Both the position numbers and the translations under genes were made by a program. A DNA stretch of 64,000 nucleotides from an uncultured Bacteroidales bacterium (GTDB lineage: Bacteria; Bacteroidota; Bacteroidia; Bacteroidales; F082). The notes beneath the pieces are model-generated. The model made no database searches and was not told where the DNA came from. It saw nothing but the letters and a program-made list of their open reading frames with translations. Below, in pieces: positions 51,273 to 60,689 of the stretch (position 1 is its first letter; each line of letters begins with the position of its first letter). The DNA lies in the NCBI GenBank assembly GCA_947303085.1, contig CAMYXP010000002.1, positions 1-64,000 on the forward strand, in the 5' to 3' direction.

Positions 51273-52661
51273 ATGGAGATTTTGTTTTCATTTTTAGGAG
51301 GAGTAGTTATTGCAATAATCATTGCTGTTTTAGTTACAAGAAACATCATAAAATCGAAGGTGTCGCAGGCCGAGCAGACGGCGAGAATGCAGATGGAGAC
51401 CGCTTTCAAGGTTGAGCAAACGAAGCTGGAGGCAGAGCTGGAGCACTCGAAGCAACGCAACGAAGAGCTGTTGAAGGCTATTGACGATGCCAAGGAAGAA
51501 TGGCGCAAACGCAACATTGAAGACATAGCAGCACACGACACGGCTCACAAGGAAGCCATGGAGGTACTGCAGAAACGTTTCGACGAGACAATTAACAAAG
51601 TCAGTGCGCAGGTTAAGGCCGACACCGGCGAGATGCTGAAAGCGCGCCAAAAAGAGTTTTCAGAATCGAGTAATGAAAGCATCGGCCAGATTGTTAAGCC
51701 ATTGAAAGACAACATAGTAGAGCTTAAAAAAGCAATGGAGGAAGGCAGCAAGGAGCAGGCCGAACGCAGCGGTGAGATGAGACAGCAGATACGCAACCTC
51801 ATGGAGCACAGCGACGCCGCGCGCAAGAGCGCCGACGATTTGGCGGCGGCATTCAAACACGGCAGCAAGATTCAGGGCGACTGGGGTGAGACGGTGCTCG
51901 AAGAGCTGTTGTCGTCGCAAGGCCTCACAAAAGGCGTTCATTTCGAGACGCAGTCGGTTATTCGCACCGAAGACGGCAGATTATTGCGTCCCGATGTGAT
52001 TCTGCATCTCGACGACCGTCGCGAGGTCATCATCGACTCGAAAGTATCACTCACAGCGTATATTGACTATGTCAACGCGGAAAATGAGGCCGAAAGGACC
52101 GCTCATCTCAAGGCGCATATCGAGAGCATCAAGAAACACGTGAAAGAGCTTGCCGAGAAAGATTATTCATCATACATCAAGCCTCCAAAGGTAACTGCGG
52201 GATATGTCATAATGTTCGTCCCGATGGCAGGAGCGTTGTGGACAGCTTTGAACTCGGAGCCAGACCTATGGCGCACCGCTGCCAATAAAAACGTATACAT
52301 CACCGACGAGCAGAGTCTGTTTGGCGCTTTAAAGATAGTGAAGCTGACGTGGACTCAGATTGTCCAGGCGCAAAACCAGGAGAAGGTGTTCGAACTGGCC
52401 AACGAGATGATTGACCGTATTGGGTTGTTCATGAAACATTACGACGCGTTAGGCGCCGCTCTTGACAAAGCCAACAGTGCTTATTCCAATGGCAAAGACA
52501 AGCTGTCGCCGACAGGTCACAGCATTATCACCACCGCCAACAAGCTAATAAAACTCGGCGCGAAAAACGGTTCAAAAAATCCAATAAAAACTATTTCTGA
52601 AGCTTCAGATGAGGCCTACTCCCACTCTATCGTCGCTGGTGGCTTGGATGAGATGTCGTAG
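51273..52661 (+). CDS. rmuC: DNA recombination protein RmuC
   Basis: 462 residues. N-terminal membrane anchor (1-24), long coiled coil (about 30-190), then the RmuC nuclease-like core: [51 protein letters not shown] (PD-(D/E)XK-type D...DSK), and [16 protein letters not shown]. Thought to limit DNA inversions or process DNA ends. The last 15 residues ([16 protein letters not shown]) are read antisense to the end of guaA, so the C terminus runs 46 bp into the convergent gene. Confidence 0.92.
   Translation: MEILFSFLGGVVIAIIIAVLVTRNIIKSKVSQAEQTARMQMETAFKVEQTKLEAELEHSKQRNEELLKAIDDAKEEWRKRNIEDIAAHDTAHKEAMEVLQKRFDETINKVSAQVKADTGEMLKARQKEFSESSNESIGQIVKPLKDNIVELKKAMEEGSKEQAERSGEMRQQIRNLMEHSDAARKSADDLAAAFKHGSKIQGDWGETVLEELLSSQGLTKGVHFETQSVIRTEDGRLLRPDVILHLDDRREVIIDSKVSLTAYIDYVNAENEAERTAHLKAHIESIKKHVKELAEKDYSSYIKPPKVTAGYVIMFVPMAGALWTALNSEPDLWRTAANKNVYITDEQSLFGALKIVKLTWTQIVQAQNQEKVFELANEMIDRIGLFMKHYDALGAALDKANSAYSNGKDKLSPTGHSIITTANKLIKLGAKNGSKNPIKTISEASDEAYSHSIVAGGLDEMS
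52596..52609. repeat. Perfect 14-bp palindrome at the rmuC/guaA junction
   Basis: TCTGAAGCTTCAGA lies inside the rmuC coding end and 7 bp after the guaA stop on the minus strand; a T-rich stretch follows on that strand, so it may help end guaA transcripts. Confidence 0.45.
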
Positions 52662-54190
52662 CACACGCGGTTGACGCCTTTAACCTTGTTGATGATGTCG
52701 TTCGACACCTTCGCCATGAACTCGTAAGGCAGATGCACCCAGTCGGCGGTCATGCCGTCGGTTGAGATGACAGCGCGCAAGGCGATGGTGTATTCGTAGC
52801 TACGCTCATCCCCCATCACGCCAACGCTCTTGACTGGAAGGAGCATTGTGCCAGCTTGCCAGATGCTGTCGTAAAGATTGTCGGCCATCTCGTTTGGATA
52901 AGATGCACTTGGAAGTTCACATTTCCACTCACGCAAGCCACGGATGAAAATATCGTCGGCATCGCGAAGGATACGGAGTTTTTCTTCTGTCACCTCACCA
53001 AGGATACGGATTCCTAGGCTCGGTCCCGGGAAAGGATGACGACCCACGAGTTCGCGTTTGATGCCCAATGCGCGACCCACACGACGAACCTCGTCTTTGA
53101 ACAATGTGCGCAGCGGCTCCACGATCTTGAGGTTCATCTTTTCAGGAAGTCCGCCCACGTTGTGATGCGACTTGATTTTGCAGCTCGGTCCGTTGACGCT
53201 CACACTCTCGATAACATCAGGATAGATGGTGCCTTGAGCGAGCCATTTTGCGCCTTCAATCTTTTTGGCTTCTGCCTCGAAAACGTCAATAAACGTTGAA
53301 CCGATAGCCTTACGCTTTGCTTCAGGGTCGGTCACGCCAGCGAGTTTACTCAAGAACAAATTGCCCGCGTGTACGCCAATCACGTTGAGACCGAGATCTT
53401 TATATGAATCGAGAACGTCTTCAAACTCGTTTTTGCGGAGAAGTCCGTTGTCGACGAAGATACATGTCAGGTTTTTACCGATAGCCTTGTTGAGCAACAC
53501 AGCGGCAACGGTGCTGTCCACACCACCTGAAAGTCCCAGGATAACCTTATCGTTTCCGAGTTTGGCGCGCATTGCTTCGACTGTGGTGTCGATAAATGAG
53601 TCAGGAGTCCAGTTGCCGTGGCAATGGCAGATGTTCATTGCGAAGTTTTCAAGCATCTTCGGACCTTCCTTGCTGTGGAACACCTCCGGATGGAACTGCA
53701 CCGCCCAAGTGTCCTCTCCGTCGATTTTGTAAGCGGCGTTTTCAACGTCGTCGGTTTTGGCGATGACGTGAGCGTTTTTAGGCAGACGGGCGATGGTGTC
53801 ACCGTGCGACATCCACACTTGTGAAGTCTTTGAAACACCACGGAAGAGAATGTTGTCTTCCTCCACCACTGTCAGCATAGCGCGGCCATATTCACGAGCC
53901 AGTGAAGAGTTTACCTCACCTCCGAAATGATGAGCCATAAACTGCGCTCCGTAGCAAATTCCGAGCAACGGCAGCTTGCCTTTTATGTTCGACAAATCGG
54001 CAAATGGAGCTTTCTCATCACGAACAGAAGATGGACTTCCGCTCAAAATCACGCCTTTGATATCGCTAGTAATCGTTGGGATTTTGTTATAAGGATGAAT
54101 CTCGCAATAAACATTGAGCTCGCGCAAACGGCGACCGATGAGCTGTGTCACCTGCGAACCAAAATCCAGAATCAGAATTGTTTCCTGCAT
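52616..54190 (-). CDS. guaA: GMP synthase (glutamine-hydrolysing)
   Basis: 524 residues. Class I amidotransferase domain: [32 protein letters not shown] (nucleophile Cys), [13 protein letters not shown] (His, Glu). ATP pyrophosphatase domain: [18 protein letters not shown] (P-loop). C-terminal dimerisation domain ending KPPATIEWE, the normal GuaA end. Converts XMP to GMP. Promoter TAATTTTG at 54210-54217 on the minus strand. Convergent overlap with rmuC. Confidence 0.98.
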   Translation of the reverse strand: MQETILILDFGSQVTQLIGRRLRELNVYCEIHPYNKIPTITSDIKGVILSGSPSSVRDEKAPFADLSNIKGKLPLLGICYGAQFMAHHFGGEVNSSLAREYGRAMLTVVEEDNILFRGVSKTSQVWMSHGDTIARLPKNAHVIAKTDDVENAAYKIDGEDTWAVQFHPEVFHSKEGPKMLENFAMNICHCHGNWTPDSFIDTTVEAMRAKLGNDKVILGLSGGVDSTVAAVLLNKAIGKNLTCIFVDNGLLRKNEFEDVLDSYKDLGLNVIGVHAGNLFLSKLAGVTDPEAKRKAIGSTFIDVFEAEAKKIEGAKWLAQGTIYPDVIESVSVNGPSCKIKSHHNVGGLPEKMNLKIVEPLRTLFKDEVRRVGRALGIKRELVGRHPFPGPSLGIRILGEVTEEKLRILRDADDIFIRGLREWKCELPSASYPNEMADNLYDSIWQAGTMLLPVKSVGVMGDERSYEYTIALRAVISTDGMTADWVHLPYEFMAKVSNDIINKVKGVNRVCYDISSKPPATIEWE

Positions 54191-54209
54191 GGTTGTTAAA
54201 TTTTCGGTG

Positions 54210-54217
54210 CAAAATTA
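54210..54217 (-). promoter_or_regulatory. -7 box of guaA
   Basis: TAATTTTG followed by C on the minus strand, 20 bp before the ATG. Confidence 0.6.
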
Positions 54218-54261
54218 CAAAATTTATAGCGACATTTTACGTTAAATTATAAAAAAATTGT

Positions 54262-54269
54262 TATTTTTG
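54262..54269 (+). promoter_or_regulatory. -7 box of the lysine-rich membrane protein gene
   Basis: TATTTTTG followed by C, 25 bp before the ATG at 54295. Confidence 0.6.
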
Positions 54270-54294
54270 CATTGTCACAAAATTCATAATAATC

Positions 54295-54873
54295 ATGGCA
54301 AAAAAAGTTAAAAAACCTATAAGCAAGCCTAAGAAAAAAGGCTCTTCAAAGAAGAAAAAGTCAGGAAATATCATCACAAAAATCTTAGTGATAATCTTCA
54401 TTTTGATATTTGTGGCTTTCTTCATTTTTAAATTTACAAGACCTTCAGCAGACAAGGTAAAAGCAGAGACCACGACATCACAAGTCGTTGAAAATCAGAA
54501 GACAAAAACAGAGAAACCTGTTGAAAAAGACAAGAAACAGGCGAAGAAAGACGCCGAGACAAAAGCTGTGGAGAAAAGCATCACAGGCACATGGATGAGC
54601 ACCACAGGCGGCGCTGTTCTGACAATGAAAAACAAGGAATACCGTCTCGATTTCATGGGTGTTGACAGCGATGCGGCAATCATCGGAACTTACAGCGTTG
54701 ACGGCGATTTGATCACTTTCATAAATAAAAAAGACCCTTGCAAAGATGTCAAAGGTCTTTATGTGGTTAAGTTCGACAAGAACGAGATCGGTTTCAAGTG
54801 CAAATCCGACAACTGCACCAAGCGCAAGGCCACCCTACCTACCGAGTGGGAATGGCTCGACACCGAGGAATAA
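54295..54873 (+). CDS. Hypothetical single-pass membrane protein with lysine-rich N terminus
   Basis: 192 residues. Residues 1-23 are almost all lysine, serine and proline (KKVKKPISKPKKKGSSKKKK), followed by one membrane segment (about 26-47, IITKILVIIFILIFVAFFIF). A charged linker (55-95) leads to a small strand-rich domain, ITGTWMSTTGGAVLTMKNKEYRLDFMGVD and GTYSVDGDLITFINKKDPC, which resembles lipocalin-like or DUF-type small barrels with a C-terminal cysteine pair. No known function. The stop codon abuts that of the convergent gene. Confidence 0.65.
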   Translation: MAKKVKKPISKPKKKGSSKKKKSGNIITKILVIIFILIFVAFFIFKFTRPSADKVKAETTTSQVVENQKTKTEKPVEKDKKQAKKDAETKAVEKSITGTWMSTTGGAVLTMKNKEYRLDFMGVDSDAAIIGTYSVDGDLITFINKKDPCKDVKGLYVVKFDKNEIGFKCKSDNCTKRKATLPTEWEWLDTEE

Positions 54874-55173
54874 TTACTCCTCGAACCACTGCTTCTTCTT
54901 GAAAAACGTGGTGTAAACGAACATCACGACAGAAATGAACACGAGTCCGAGTCGTGAGACTTTGTAGTCGCCTGCAAGGTCGTAAACAATGAAATCACGA
55001 ACGACAAAGCACACTATTCCCAACATAACAAAGAGGAATACAACATTCAATTTGTTAATGACCAGGCGTCTGCGATCAGGATTGTAAATCCTTTTTGCGA
55101 CAGCAGGCATTCCGAAATAAAGCACCACATAAGCGGTGATTAATGTCAACTCAATAATTCTTTCGATATCCAT
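54874..55173 (-). CDS. Small membrane protein (three segments)
   Basis: 99 residues with three hydrophobic segments (about 7-24, 42-62, 74-90) and a positively charged loop KRIYNPDRRRLVINK. No family recognised. Last gene of the SPFH/PH/Arc cluster, 2 bp after the Arc-like gene; probably co-transcribed. Confidence 0.6.
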   Translation of the reverse strand: MDIERIIELTLITAYVVLYFGMPAVAKRIYNPDRRRLVINKLNVVFLFVMLGIVCFVVRDFIVYDLAGDYKVSRLGLVFISVVMFVYTTFFKKKQWFEE

Positions 55174-55175
55174 AA

Positions 55176-55334
55176 TTACATTCTTTTATTTTTCTTAAGT
55201 GCTTCATTTATAATCCATTGGATCTGCCCGTTGATGGAACGGAACTCGTCCGCCGCCCACTTTTCAACGGCATCCATCGTCTTCGCGTCGAGGCGCAAAA
55301 CGAAATTCTTCGTATTTTCCTTTTCTTTAGACAT
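55176..55334 (-). CDS. Arc-family ribbon-helix-helix DNA-binding protein
   Basis: 52 residues: a charged start (MSKEKENTKN), a ribbon strand FVLRLDAKTMDAVEKWA, then ADEFRSINGQIQWIINEAL. NGQI and the following hydrophobic helix are the Arc/MetJ repressor signature. It would bind DNA as a dimer or tetramer and may regulate its own cluster. It is too short for a 60-residue ORF cutoff but is framed exactly by its neighbours (2 bp on either side). Confidence 0.85.
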   Translation of the reverse strand: MSKEKENTKNFVLRLDAKTMDAVEKWAADEFRSINGQIQWIINEALKKNKRM

Positions 55335-55336
55335 AT

Positions 55337-55861
55337 TTAAATCATTGCGGGAAGCAGACCAATAATAGCAGTAATCGCAATAAATATACCCACAATCACC
55401 CAGCTTCTTTTCGCTGTAATCAGTTTACAATCAACGAGTTCCGTCTCGTTTAACAGCTTGACGTTTTTGGTCAGATTGTCGTAAAGCTGATTGGTTTGCT
55501 CCTTATCTTTGAAGTTGATGTAAATGCATTCTCTGACGGTTTCAATCTTTACGAGAGGACCTCTGTTGTGGTCTTCAACATAGAAAAGAGACCTTTTGCC
55601 GCCTAGGATTCTGAAAACGCCTTTCCACATTTTCAATCCGGCATAACCGTTGGATCTCATCATGACTTTAGGCAGTTTTTCCACCATGCTGATTGACTTT
55701 ATGGCATAATTCGGAATATTTGCCGGATATACGAAATCGTTAACAACTATGAGGTCATTAAAAATCTCGAATTCGGTCTTTTTCCAGAATAGAGCCAGCA
55801 AGACTATTGTCAGGACGATAATCAGCCCCATCATCAGCCAAAAAAATGTCATATCGTTCAT
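55337..55861 (-). CDS. PH-like domain membrane protein
   Basis: 174 residues: one membrane segment at each end (about 5-25 and 152-172) and between them a strand-rich domain (EFEIFNDLIVVNDFVYPAN, IKSISMVEKLPKVM, LVKIETVRECIYINFKD) typical of bacterial PH-like domains. It lies 17 bp after the SPFH gene and may work with it at the membrane. Role unknown. Confidence 0.65.
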   Translation of the reverse strand: MNDMTFFWLMMGLIIVLTIVLLALFWKKTEFEIFNDLIVVNDFVYPANIPNYAIKSISMVEKLPKVMMRSNGYAGLKMWKGVFRILGGKRSLFYVEDHNRGPLVKIETVRECIYINFKDKEQTNQLYDNLTKNVKLLNETELVDCKLITAKRSWVIVGIFIAITAIIGLLPAMI

Positions 55862-55878
55862 AAGAATAATATATGATA

Positions 55879-56832
55879 TTATTGATACAAAGTGCCAGTG
55901 TTTACTACAGGTTGCGCGGCATCGTCAGCGCAAAGTACCACCATCAGGTTGCTGACCATAGCGGCTTTCTTGTCGTCGTCGAGTTCAACCACTTCCTCGT
56001 CTTTGAGCTTGTCGAGAGCCATTTTTACCATCGAAACGGCGCCTTCGACAATCTTTTCACGTGCTGCGATGATTGCTGCCGCCTGCTGGCGACGAAGCAT
56101 AACCGCTGCGATTTCCGGCGAATAAGCCAAGTAATTGATGCGCGCCTCGATCACCTCAAGTCCCGACATTGCCAGACGGTCGTTGAGTTTTCCGAGGAGT
56201 ATGTCGTTGATTTCGCTACCGCCTGCACGCAGAGTAAGATCGCCATTGTTGATATCTCCGTTTTCATCATAGGCGAACATGCCAGCCACTTCACGTAAAG
56301 CGGCATCGCTCTGCACTCTCACAAAGCTCTCGAAAGCGCGCATACGGCTCATAACAGCCACGTCGTTGCCAACGCCAGAAGCATTTGCAGCCATAGTCTG
56401 TGAGTCGATCTCAAACATTGCTTTGTAAGTATCTTTCAGCTTCCAAACGAGAATCTGACCGATCATAATCGGGTTACCGGTCTTATCGTTGACCTTAATC
56501 GGGTCGACGTTGAGGTTACGGGCACGAAGAGAGACCTTCTTTGACGAATAAAATGGGTTAACCCAGTAAAAACCGACTGAAGTCATGGTTCCGCAGTATT
56601 TTCCGAAGAACACCATCACCATTGCCTCATTCGGTTCAAGTTTGCGGAAGCCGATGCAGAAAATGACGTCGAGAACGAACAGCACCACGCTACCGAGGAT
56701 TAAAAGAGGTTTCCCGAAGTTAACAAACTCGACAAAGCTCCAGATTGACAGCGCAAAGAGCGCAATGACTACAAACAGCATCAAAAATCCATTGATTTTC
56801 AATCCTTTAAATTCAAATTCTTTGTTTTCCAT
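55879..56832 (-). CDS. SPFH domain (band 7/prohibitin-like) protein
   Basis: 317 residues from ATG at 56832; the frame is open to 56925 but the promoter box (56896-56903) lies there. Two N-terminal membrane segments (about 14-32, 40-58), then the SPFH domain: [93 protein letters not shown]. Such proteins form membrane microdomain scaffolds. First gene of SPFH, PH-like, Arc, small membrane protein, a set I recall in other Bacteroidales. Confidence 0.88.
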   Translation of the reverse strand: MENKEFEFKGLKINGFLMLFVVIALFALSIWSFVEFVNFGKPLLILGSVVLFVLDVIFCIGFRKLEPNEAMVMVFFGKYCGTMTSVGFYWVNPFYSSKKVSLRARNLNVDPIKVNDKTGNPIMIGQILVWKLKDTYKAMFEIDSQTMAANASGVGNDVAVMSRMRAFESFVRVQSDAALREVAGMFAYDENGDINNGDLTLRAGGSEINDILLGKLNDRLAMSGLEVIEARINYLAYSPEIAAVMLRRQQAAAIIAAREKIVEGAVSMVKMALDKLKDEEVVELDDDKKAAMVSNLMVVLCADDAAQPVVNTGTLYQ

Positions 56833-56895
56833 AGTTATATTTTTTTTATTTGTTAATTTATTTTTTGATATTATTTTGATATCATTTTCACATCG

Positions 56896-56903
56896 CAAAA
56901 ATA
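56896..56903 (-). promoter_or_regulatory. -7 box of the SPFH cluster
   Basis: TATTTTTG followed by C on the minus strand; leader of about 58 nt. Confidence 0.6.
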
Positions 56904-56961
56904 CAACATATTTTACAATATGCAAGCTTTTTTTGAAAAAAATTAAGAAAATTTTAAAAAA

Positions 56962-57480
56962 TTACTTAATCACTTGATTATCAAGCAACTTTGCGAATGC
57001 AATCTTAAACCAGGCGGTATAATTTTCAGGATTTTTTTCAATATCCTTTTTAATATTCTCGATAGTTTCGTATTTGTACGACTCCACTTCCGCCCTATTA
57101 ATAATAGGTGTCGCGTCGGTGGTGCCGATGAACACGTGGTCGAACTCATGCTCGGTGAGTCCCTGCATCACGTCGGCCTTGTAGATGAAGCTGAACGCCT
57201 CCTTGAGGTCGCACTCCATCCCCATCTCCTCCATCAGACGGCGTTTTGTGGCATCTTGCAGCGACTCGCCGTCACGCGGATGACTGCAGCAGGTGTTGGT
57301 CCACAAGCCTGGAGTGTGGTATTTGGTGAGCGCACGCTGTTGAAGCAGCATCTCTCCTTTGCCGTTGAAGATGAAAATCGAGAAGGCACGGTGCAACGTC
57401 GGGTTGACGTGAGCTTCTTGCTTCTCCATCAATCCGATTTGATTATCGTAGGTGTCAACTAATACTACAAATTCGGGCAT
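56962..57480 (-). CDS. idi: Isopentenyl-diphosphate delta-isomerase, type 1
   Basis: 172 residues, Nudix fold. Signatures: FSIFIFNGKGEMLLQQRA, GLWTNTCCSHPRDGES (catalytic Cys), ATKRRLMEEMGMEC (Nudix box) and LTEHEFDHVF (metal-binding Glu). It balances IPP and DMAPP for isoprenoids. It begins 3 bp after ychF stops and is probably co-transcribed with it. Confidence 0.95.
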   Translation of the reverse strand: MPEFVVLVDTYDNQIGLMEKQEAHVNPTLHRAFSIFIFNGKGEMLLQQRALTKYHTPGLWTNTCCSHPRDGESLQDATKRRLMEEMGMECDLKEAFSFIYKADVMQGLTEHEFDHVFIGTTDATPIINRAEVESYKYETIENIKKDIEKNPENYTAWFKIAFAKLLDNQVIK

Positions 57481-57483
57481 GGT

Positions 57484-58551
57484 TTAAACGTTGAATCTGA
57501 TATTGATGATATCGCCGTCTTTCACCACGTAGTTCTTTCCTTCGACGGCGAATTTTCCAGCTTCCTTGACAGCCTGCTCTGAGCCGTAGTGCAGGAAATC
57601 GTCGCAGCTCATCACCTCGGCGCGGATGAAACCACGCTGGAGGTCGCTGTGGATGACGCCAGCAGCCTCAGGAGCGGTGTCACCGACATGGATTGTCCAT
57701 GCACGAGTCTCGTCAGGACCTGTTGTGAAGAACGATTGCAGTTTCAGTGTGCTGTATGCGAGGCGTACGAGCTTGTTCACGCCAGGTTCAGTCAATCCTG
57801 CATCTTCCATAAACAGAGCACGGTCAGCCTCGTCGAGTTCGGCGATCTCCGACTCGAGTTTTCCGGCAAGGATAATCATGTCTTCGCCATGGAGAGCGGC
57901 TTTCACAGCCTCGGTGTATTTGTTTCCGGTGAGTGCCGAAGCGTCGTCGACGTTGCAGACGTACATTATCGGCTTGACCGTAAGCAGCTGAATATCTTGG
58001 ATATATTTCTTATCTTCTTCAGGCACGTTGGCGGTGCGGGCGTTCTGCATGTTCTCGAGCACCTCCTTGTAAATCGTGAGTACCTCGAATGCGCGTTTGT
58101 TGTCTTTGTCGCCGTTTTTAAGCAGTTTCTCAACGCGTTGCAGCTTACGTGTCACGAGGTCGAGGTCGCGCACCTGAAGCTCAAGGTCAACCAGTTCCAT
58201 ATCGCGCACCGGGTCGATGCTGCCCTCACTATGAGGGATATTCGGGTCATCGAAGCAGCGTAAAACATGGATGAGAGCGTCGACGGTCTGCACCTCGGCG
58301 AGAAGTTTGTTACCGACACCCTGACCACCCTTACTCAGTCCTGGAAGGTCGACGATTTCGACGGTGGCGGGCACGATACGCTTCGAATGCGAGATATTGT
58401 CGATGAGTTTGAGGCGTTCGTCGCGCACCTCGCACATACCGATATTCGATTTCGTAGCGAATCCGATTTCCGCCTTAGTGTTTGATATACAATTAAATAT
58501 GGTTGTTTTTCCAGTGTTGGAAAGTCCGATAATTCCGCAATTCAGTGCCAT
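57484..58551 (-). CDS. ychF: Ribosome-binding ATPase YchF
   Basis: 355 residues. Obg-related P-loop protein that prefers ATP. G1 GLSNTGKTTIFNCIS, G3 VEIVDLPGLSKGGQGVGN, NVDD in the G4 place, and the C-terminal TGS domain (AEAAGVIHSDLQRGFIRAEV, VVKDGDIINIRFNV). Compared with what I recall of Bacteroidales YchF, a few residues seem missing in the switch I stretch (AEIGFATKSNIG). Promoter TATCTTTG at 58568-58575. Confidence 0.94.
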   Translation of the reverse strand: MALNCGIIGLSNTGKTTIFNCISNTKAEIGFATKSNIGMCEVRDERLKLIDNISHSKRIVPATVEIVDLPGLSKGGQGVGNKLLAEVQTVDALIHVLRCFDDPNIPHSEGSIDPVRDMELVDLELQVRDLDLVTRKLQRVEKLLKNGDKDNKRAFEVLTIYKEVLENMQNARTANVPEEDKKYIQDIQLLTVKPIMYVCNVDDASALTGNKYTEAVKAALHGEDMIILAGKLESEIAELDEADRALFMEDAGLTEPGVNKLVRLAYSTLKLQSFFTTGPDETRAWTIHVGDTAPEAAGVIHSDLQRGFIRAEVMSCDDFLHYGSEQAVKEAGKFAVEGKNYVVKDGDIINIRFNV

Positions 58552-58567
58552 AAAAATAAATTTTTGG

Positions 58568-58575
58568 CAAAGATA
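58568..58575 (-). promoter_or_regulatory. -7 box of ychF-idi
   Basis: TATCTTTG followed by C on the minus strand, 17 bp before the ychF ATG. Confidence 0.65.
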
Positions 58576-58584
58576 GTAAAAAAT

Positions 58585-58619
58585 GTTTATTGGTTATAGG
58601 TTATTGTTTATTGATTTTT
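58585..58619. repeat. 7-bp repeat array (5 units)
   Basis: GTTTATT, GGTTATA, GGTTATT, GTTTATT, GATTTTT upstream of the ychF promoter. Unlike the others it does not touch a stop codon. Confidence 0.55.
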
Positions 58620-58667
58620 TAAAGAAATTTACATTTTGCCAAAATCCGTCATAAATTGATAAGCTTT

Positions 58668-58879
58668 GCCCTAACGGGCGGTTTTTATATTCCTTTTTAA
58701 AACACATTTCTTTGGTAGTAATCCTCTATCAGAAGGGGGTTCCTCACCTCTAACGAGGTTCGGAATGACAGCGGATCTATCAGAACGAAGGACTGTCATT
58801 CCGAGCGCAGCGAGGAACCTCCTTCGAAATTAGGATATCTTTCTATAAGAATAGAAAAACCGCTGCCCCGCAATCGGGC
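58668..58879. repeat. Nested inverted repeats with a GTCATTCCGAG pair
   Basis: Inner pair: GTTCCTC...GGAATGACA (58739-58772) and TGTCATTCCGAG...GAGGAACC (58794-58819). Outer pair: GCCCTAACGGGC then GGTTTTT (58668-58686) and AAAAACCGCTGCCC...GGGC (58855-58879). CCCACCGCAC follows. No gene is supported in 58552-58897. Confidence 0.65.
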
Positions 58880-58897
58880 CCCTCCCACCGCACAATC

Positions 58898-60181
58898 TCA
58901 ACTATTCACAACCCATGTTGTGCAATTTAACAACCCTCCTTCTTGAGCTACATCATTGTAATTGATTGTTTCTATGATTTTATCAGGGAAAGCTTTATGA
59001 ATAACATCAACAGCTTGCTTGTCTTCGTCTCTTCCAAAAACAGGCAATATTATTAAGTTGTTGACTTCCAAATAATTCACATATACTCCAATAGCACTTT
59101 CAGGATGTTTTCTATCTTTTGGCTCAAAGAATGGTACATCTATGTATTTCAAGCCATATTTTTCAATGACCTTTTGCATGCCTTCTCGCCAATACTTGTA
59201 TTCAGCTTCCAGATTGTTTCCAAGAATGGTATTTCTGTCAACAAATCTCACCATACCATCTGCGTGTCCGGTCATATCATCGTTTTCTGACGGAATGATA
59301 ATAATCTCACATTCAAGTAATTCAGATAATTTGTTTACTAGAGCCTTTTTATCAGAATCTTCGTTTGGGATGCCTTTTTGAATGCCATTTTCGGAGAAAA
59401 CTCTATCTGATATCATAGCCCGGCCATCACAAATAAGTACATTACCACCATCCAGATTAATTGTCGAAAATTCAGGCGTAAGACTATTTGCCTTACACAC
59501 TTCACGCACGTCTGAACGAATATCGTCCCATTCTTCGCCCTGCAGATAACTTGGTTCGTACCGAAACTGTATCAATTTGCCCGACTTTGTTTTAACAGGC
59601 ATATAATCGCGGCACCAAATATCTTTCGTACCTTTCAATAGACGAAATTCCACATCATGCTTTTTGAGTATTGAAGTCAACCTATTGAAGGATTCCGGAA
59701 ACCGTTCTTCAAGCAGTTCCGACAAATAAACAATCTCTGTGTCTTTAGGCCGCGAATTAACGGCTTTGATTCCAACAACAGTACCAGCAGTTGGCTCTTT
59801 TTTCTTAATAGGATCATTTTTCATATCCCAATATTTATTCCTAATTGACGGATAATCGCCATTCATAAACATATCACACAAATCCTTGGTTGGTTCCCAG
59901 TCATTTTGCAGGCACAAGTCCGTAAAGACCGCCTCCTTACCACGCTTATTCAAAACAAAGTTATTGATGTACTCAGATGATATACGCTTCCCAGAACGCA
60001 GGAGTATCACATTCATTTTTTTAAGGACTTTCCTGTGAGCTTTCGTCGACAAACCATCATCAGTCAATTTATTCATCAAATCACTAAGATCTGGTTTCTT
60101 GGCCCATTTGACAATTTGGATAATAACCGGAATGATACCAATTAATCCAATAATTGTTCCTATGATAAACTCTGTACTCAT
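58898..60181 (-). CDS. Membrane-anchored agmatine-deiminase-like protein
   Basis: 427 residues. One N-terminal membrane segment (about 5-24), an unassigned alpha-helical region (30-125, GLSTKAHRKVLKKMNVILL, EAVFTDLCLQNDWEPTKDL), then a peptidyl-arginine/agmatine deiminase (PAD_porph) domain: DIWCRDYMPVKTKSGK, FSTINLDGGNVLICDGRAM, SENDDMTGHADGMVRFVD and EGGLLNCTTWVV with the catalytic Cys near 420. Soluble agmatine deiminases are about 350 residues and lack the N-terminal part. Substrate is uncertain. Preceded 5 bp upstream by a small lipoprotein gene and a long RNA-bearing leader. Confidence 0.82.
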   Translation of the reverse strand: MSTEFIIGTIIGLIGIIPVIIQIVKWAKKPDLSDLMNKLTDDGLSTKAHRKVLKKMNVILLRSGKRISSEYINNFVLNKRGKEAVFTDLCLQNDWEPTKDLCDMFMNGDYPSIRNKYWDMKNDPIKKKEPTAGTVVGIKAVNSRPKDTEIVYLSELLEERFPESFNRLTSILKKHDVEFRLLKGTKDIWCRDYMPVKTKSGKLIQFRYEPSYLQGEEWDDIRSDVREVCKANSLTPEFSTINLDGGNVLICDGRAMISDRVFSENGIQKGIPNEDSDKKALVNKLSELLECEIIIIPSENDDMTGHADGMVRFVDRNTILGNNLEAEYKYWREGMQKVIEKYGLKYIDVPFFEPKDRKHPESAIGVYVNYLEVNNLIILPVFGRDEDKQAVDVIHKAFPDKIIETINYNDVAQEGGLLNCTTWVVNS

Positions 60182-60186
60182 TGTGC

Positions 60187-60564
60187 TTACTGTTTAATGT
60201 ATAATCCTTCAGCCCAGCCTTCTCCCTTTAGGGTATCTTCAGAAATTATCTCCAACAACAAATCTGATTTGTCAGTCTTAATACGCAAGAACTCTTCATC
60301 TTTTTCATATTCTGTCGCATAATCCATCCCCCATATGGCATCGCGAATAACAACGGTTTTCTTCCCTTTGAAAGTCAAAGATTTGTATAAATGATTGTCT
60401 TCGGTAATGAACGTCCCTTGTGGTTGAATATCTTTGGGTCCCTTTACGAAGGTTTTGTCTATTTTCTTTGAGAACCTACCGCTTTGCCCTTGATTACTGC
60501 TCGAATTGTTTGAGCAGCCAAATAAGAACAATAACAACAAATACAACAAAAATGATTTTTTCAT
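60187..60564 (-). CDS. Small lipoprotein upstream of the deiminase-like gene
   Basis: 125 residues; lipobox LFLFGC followed by an S/N/Q-rich linker. The C-terminal part is a small strand-rich domain (HLYKSLTFKGKKTVVIRDA, YEKDEEFLRIKTDKSDLLLEIISED). No family recognised. Co-transcribed with the deiminase-like gene (gap 5 bp). Confidence 0.65.
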   Translation of the reverse strand: MKKSFLLYLLLLFLFGCSNNSSSNQGQSGRFSKKIDKTFVKGPKDIQPQGTFITEDNHLYKSLTFKGKKTVVIRDAIWGMDYATEYEKDEEFLRIKTDKSDLLLEIISEDTLKGEGWAEGLYIKQ

Positions 60565-60689
60565 GTGTTTTTTTGCCAGTTTTATTCTGTCAGCTCTTCA
60601 GTTTTTATGATTAAAATTAGTAATTCCAACTATTGGTTTTATTACCTCTGTCTGAAAATAGCCATAAAGAAAGCGTGAATCAAACTCTT

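Noticed and set aside
58620-58735. GCCC-TAAC-GGGC hairpin followed by GGTTTTT as a terminator
   Set aside because: No plus-strand gene ends upstream; it is better explained as the left arm of the nested inverted repeat.
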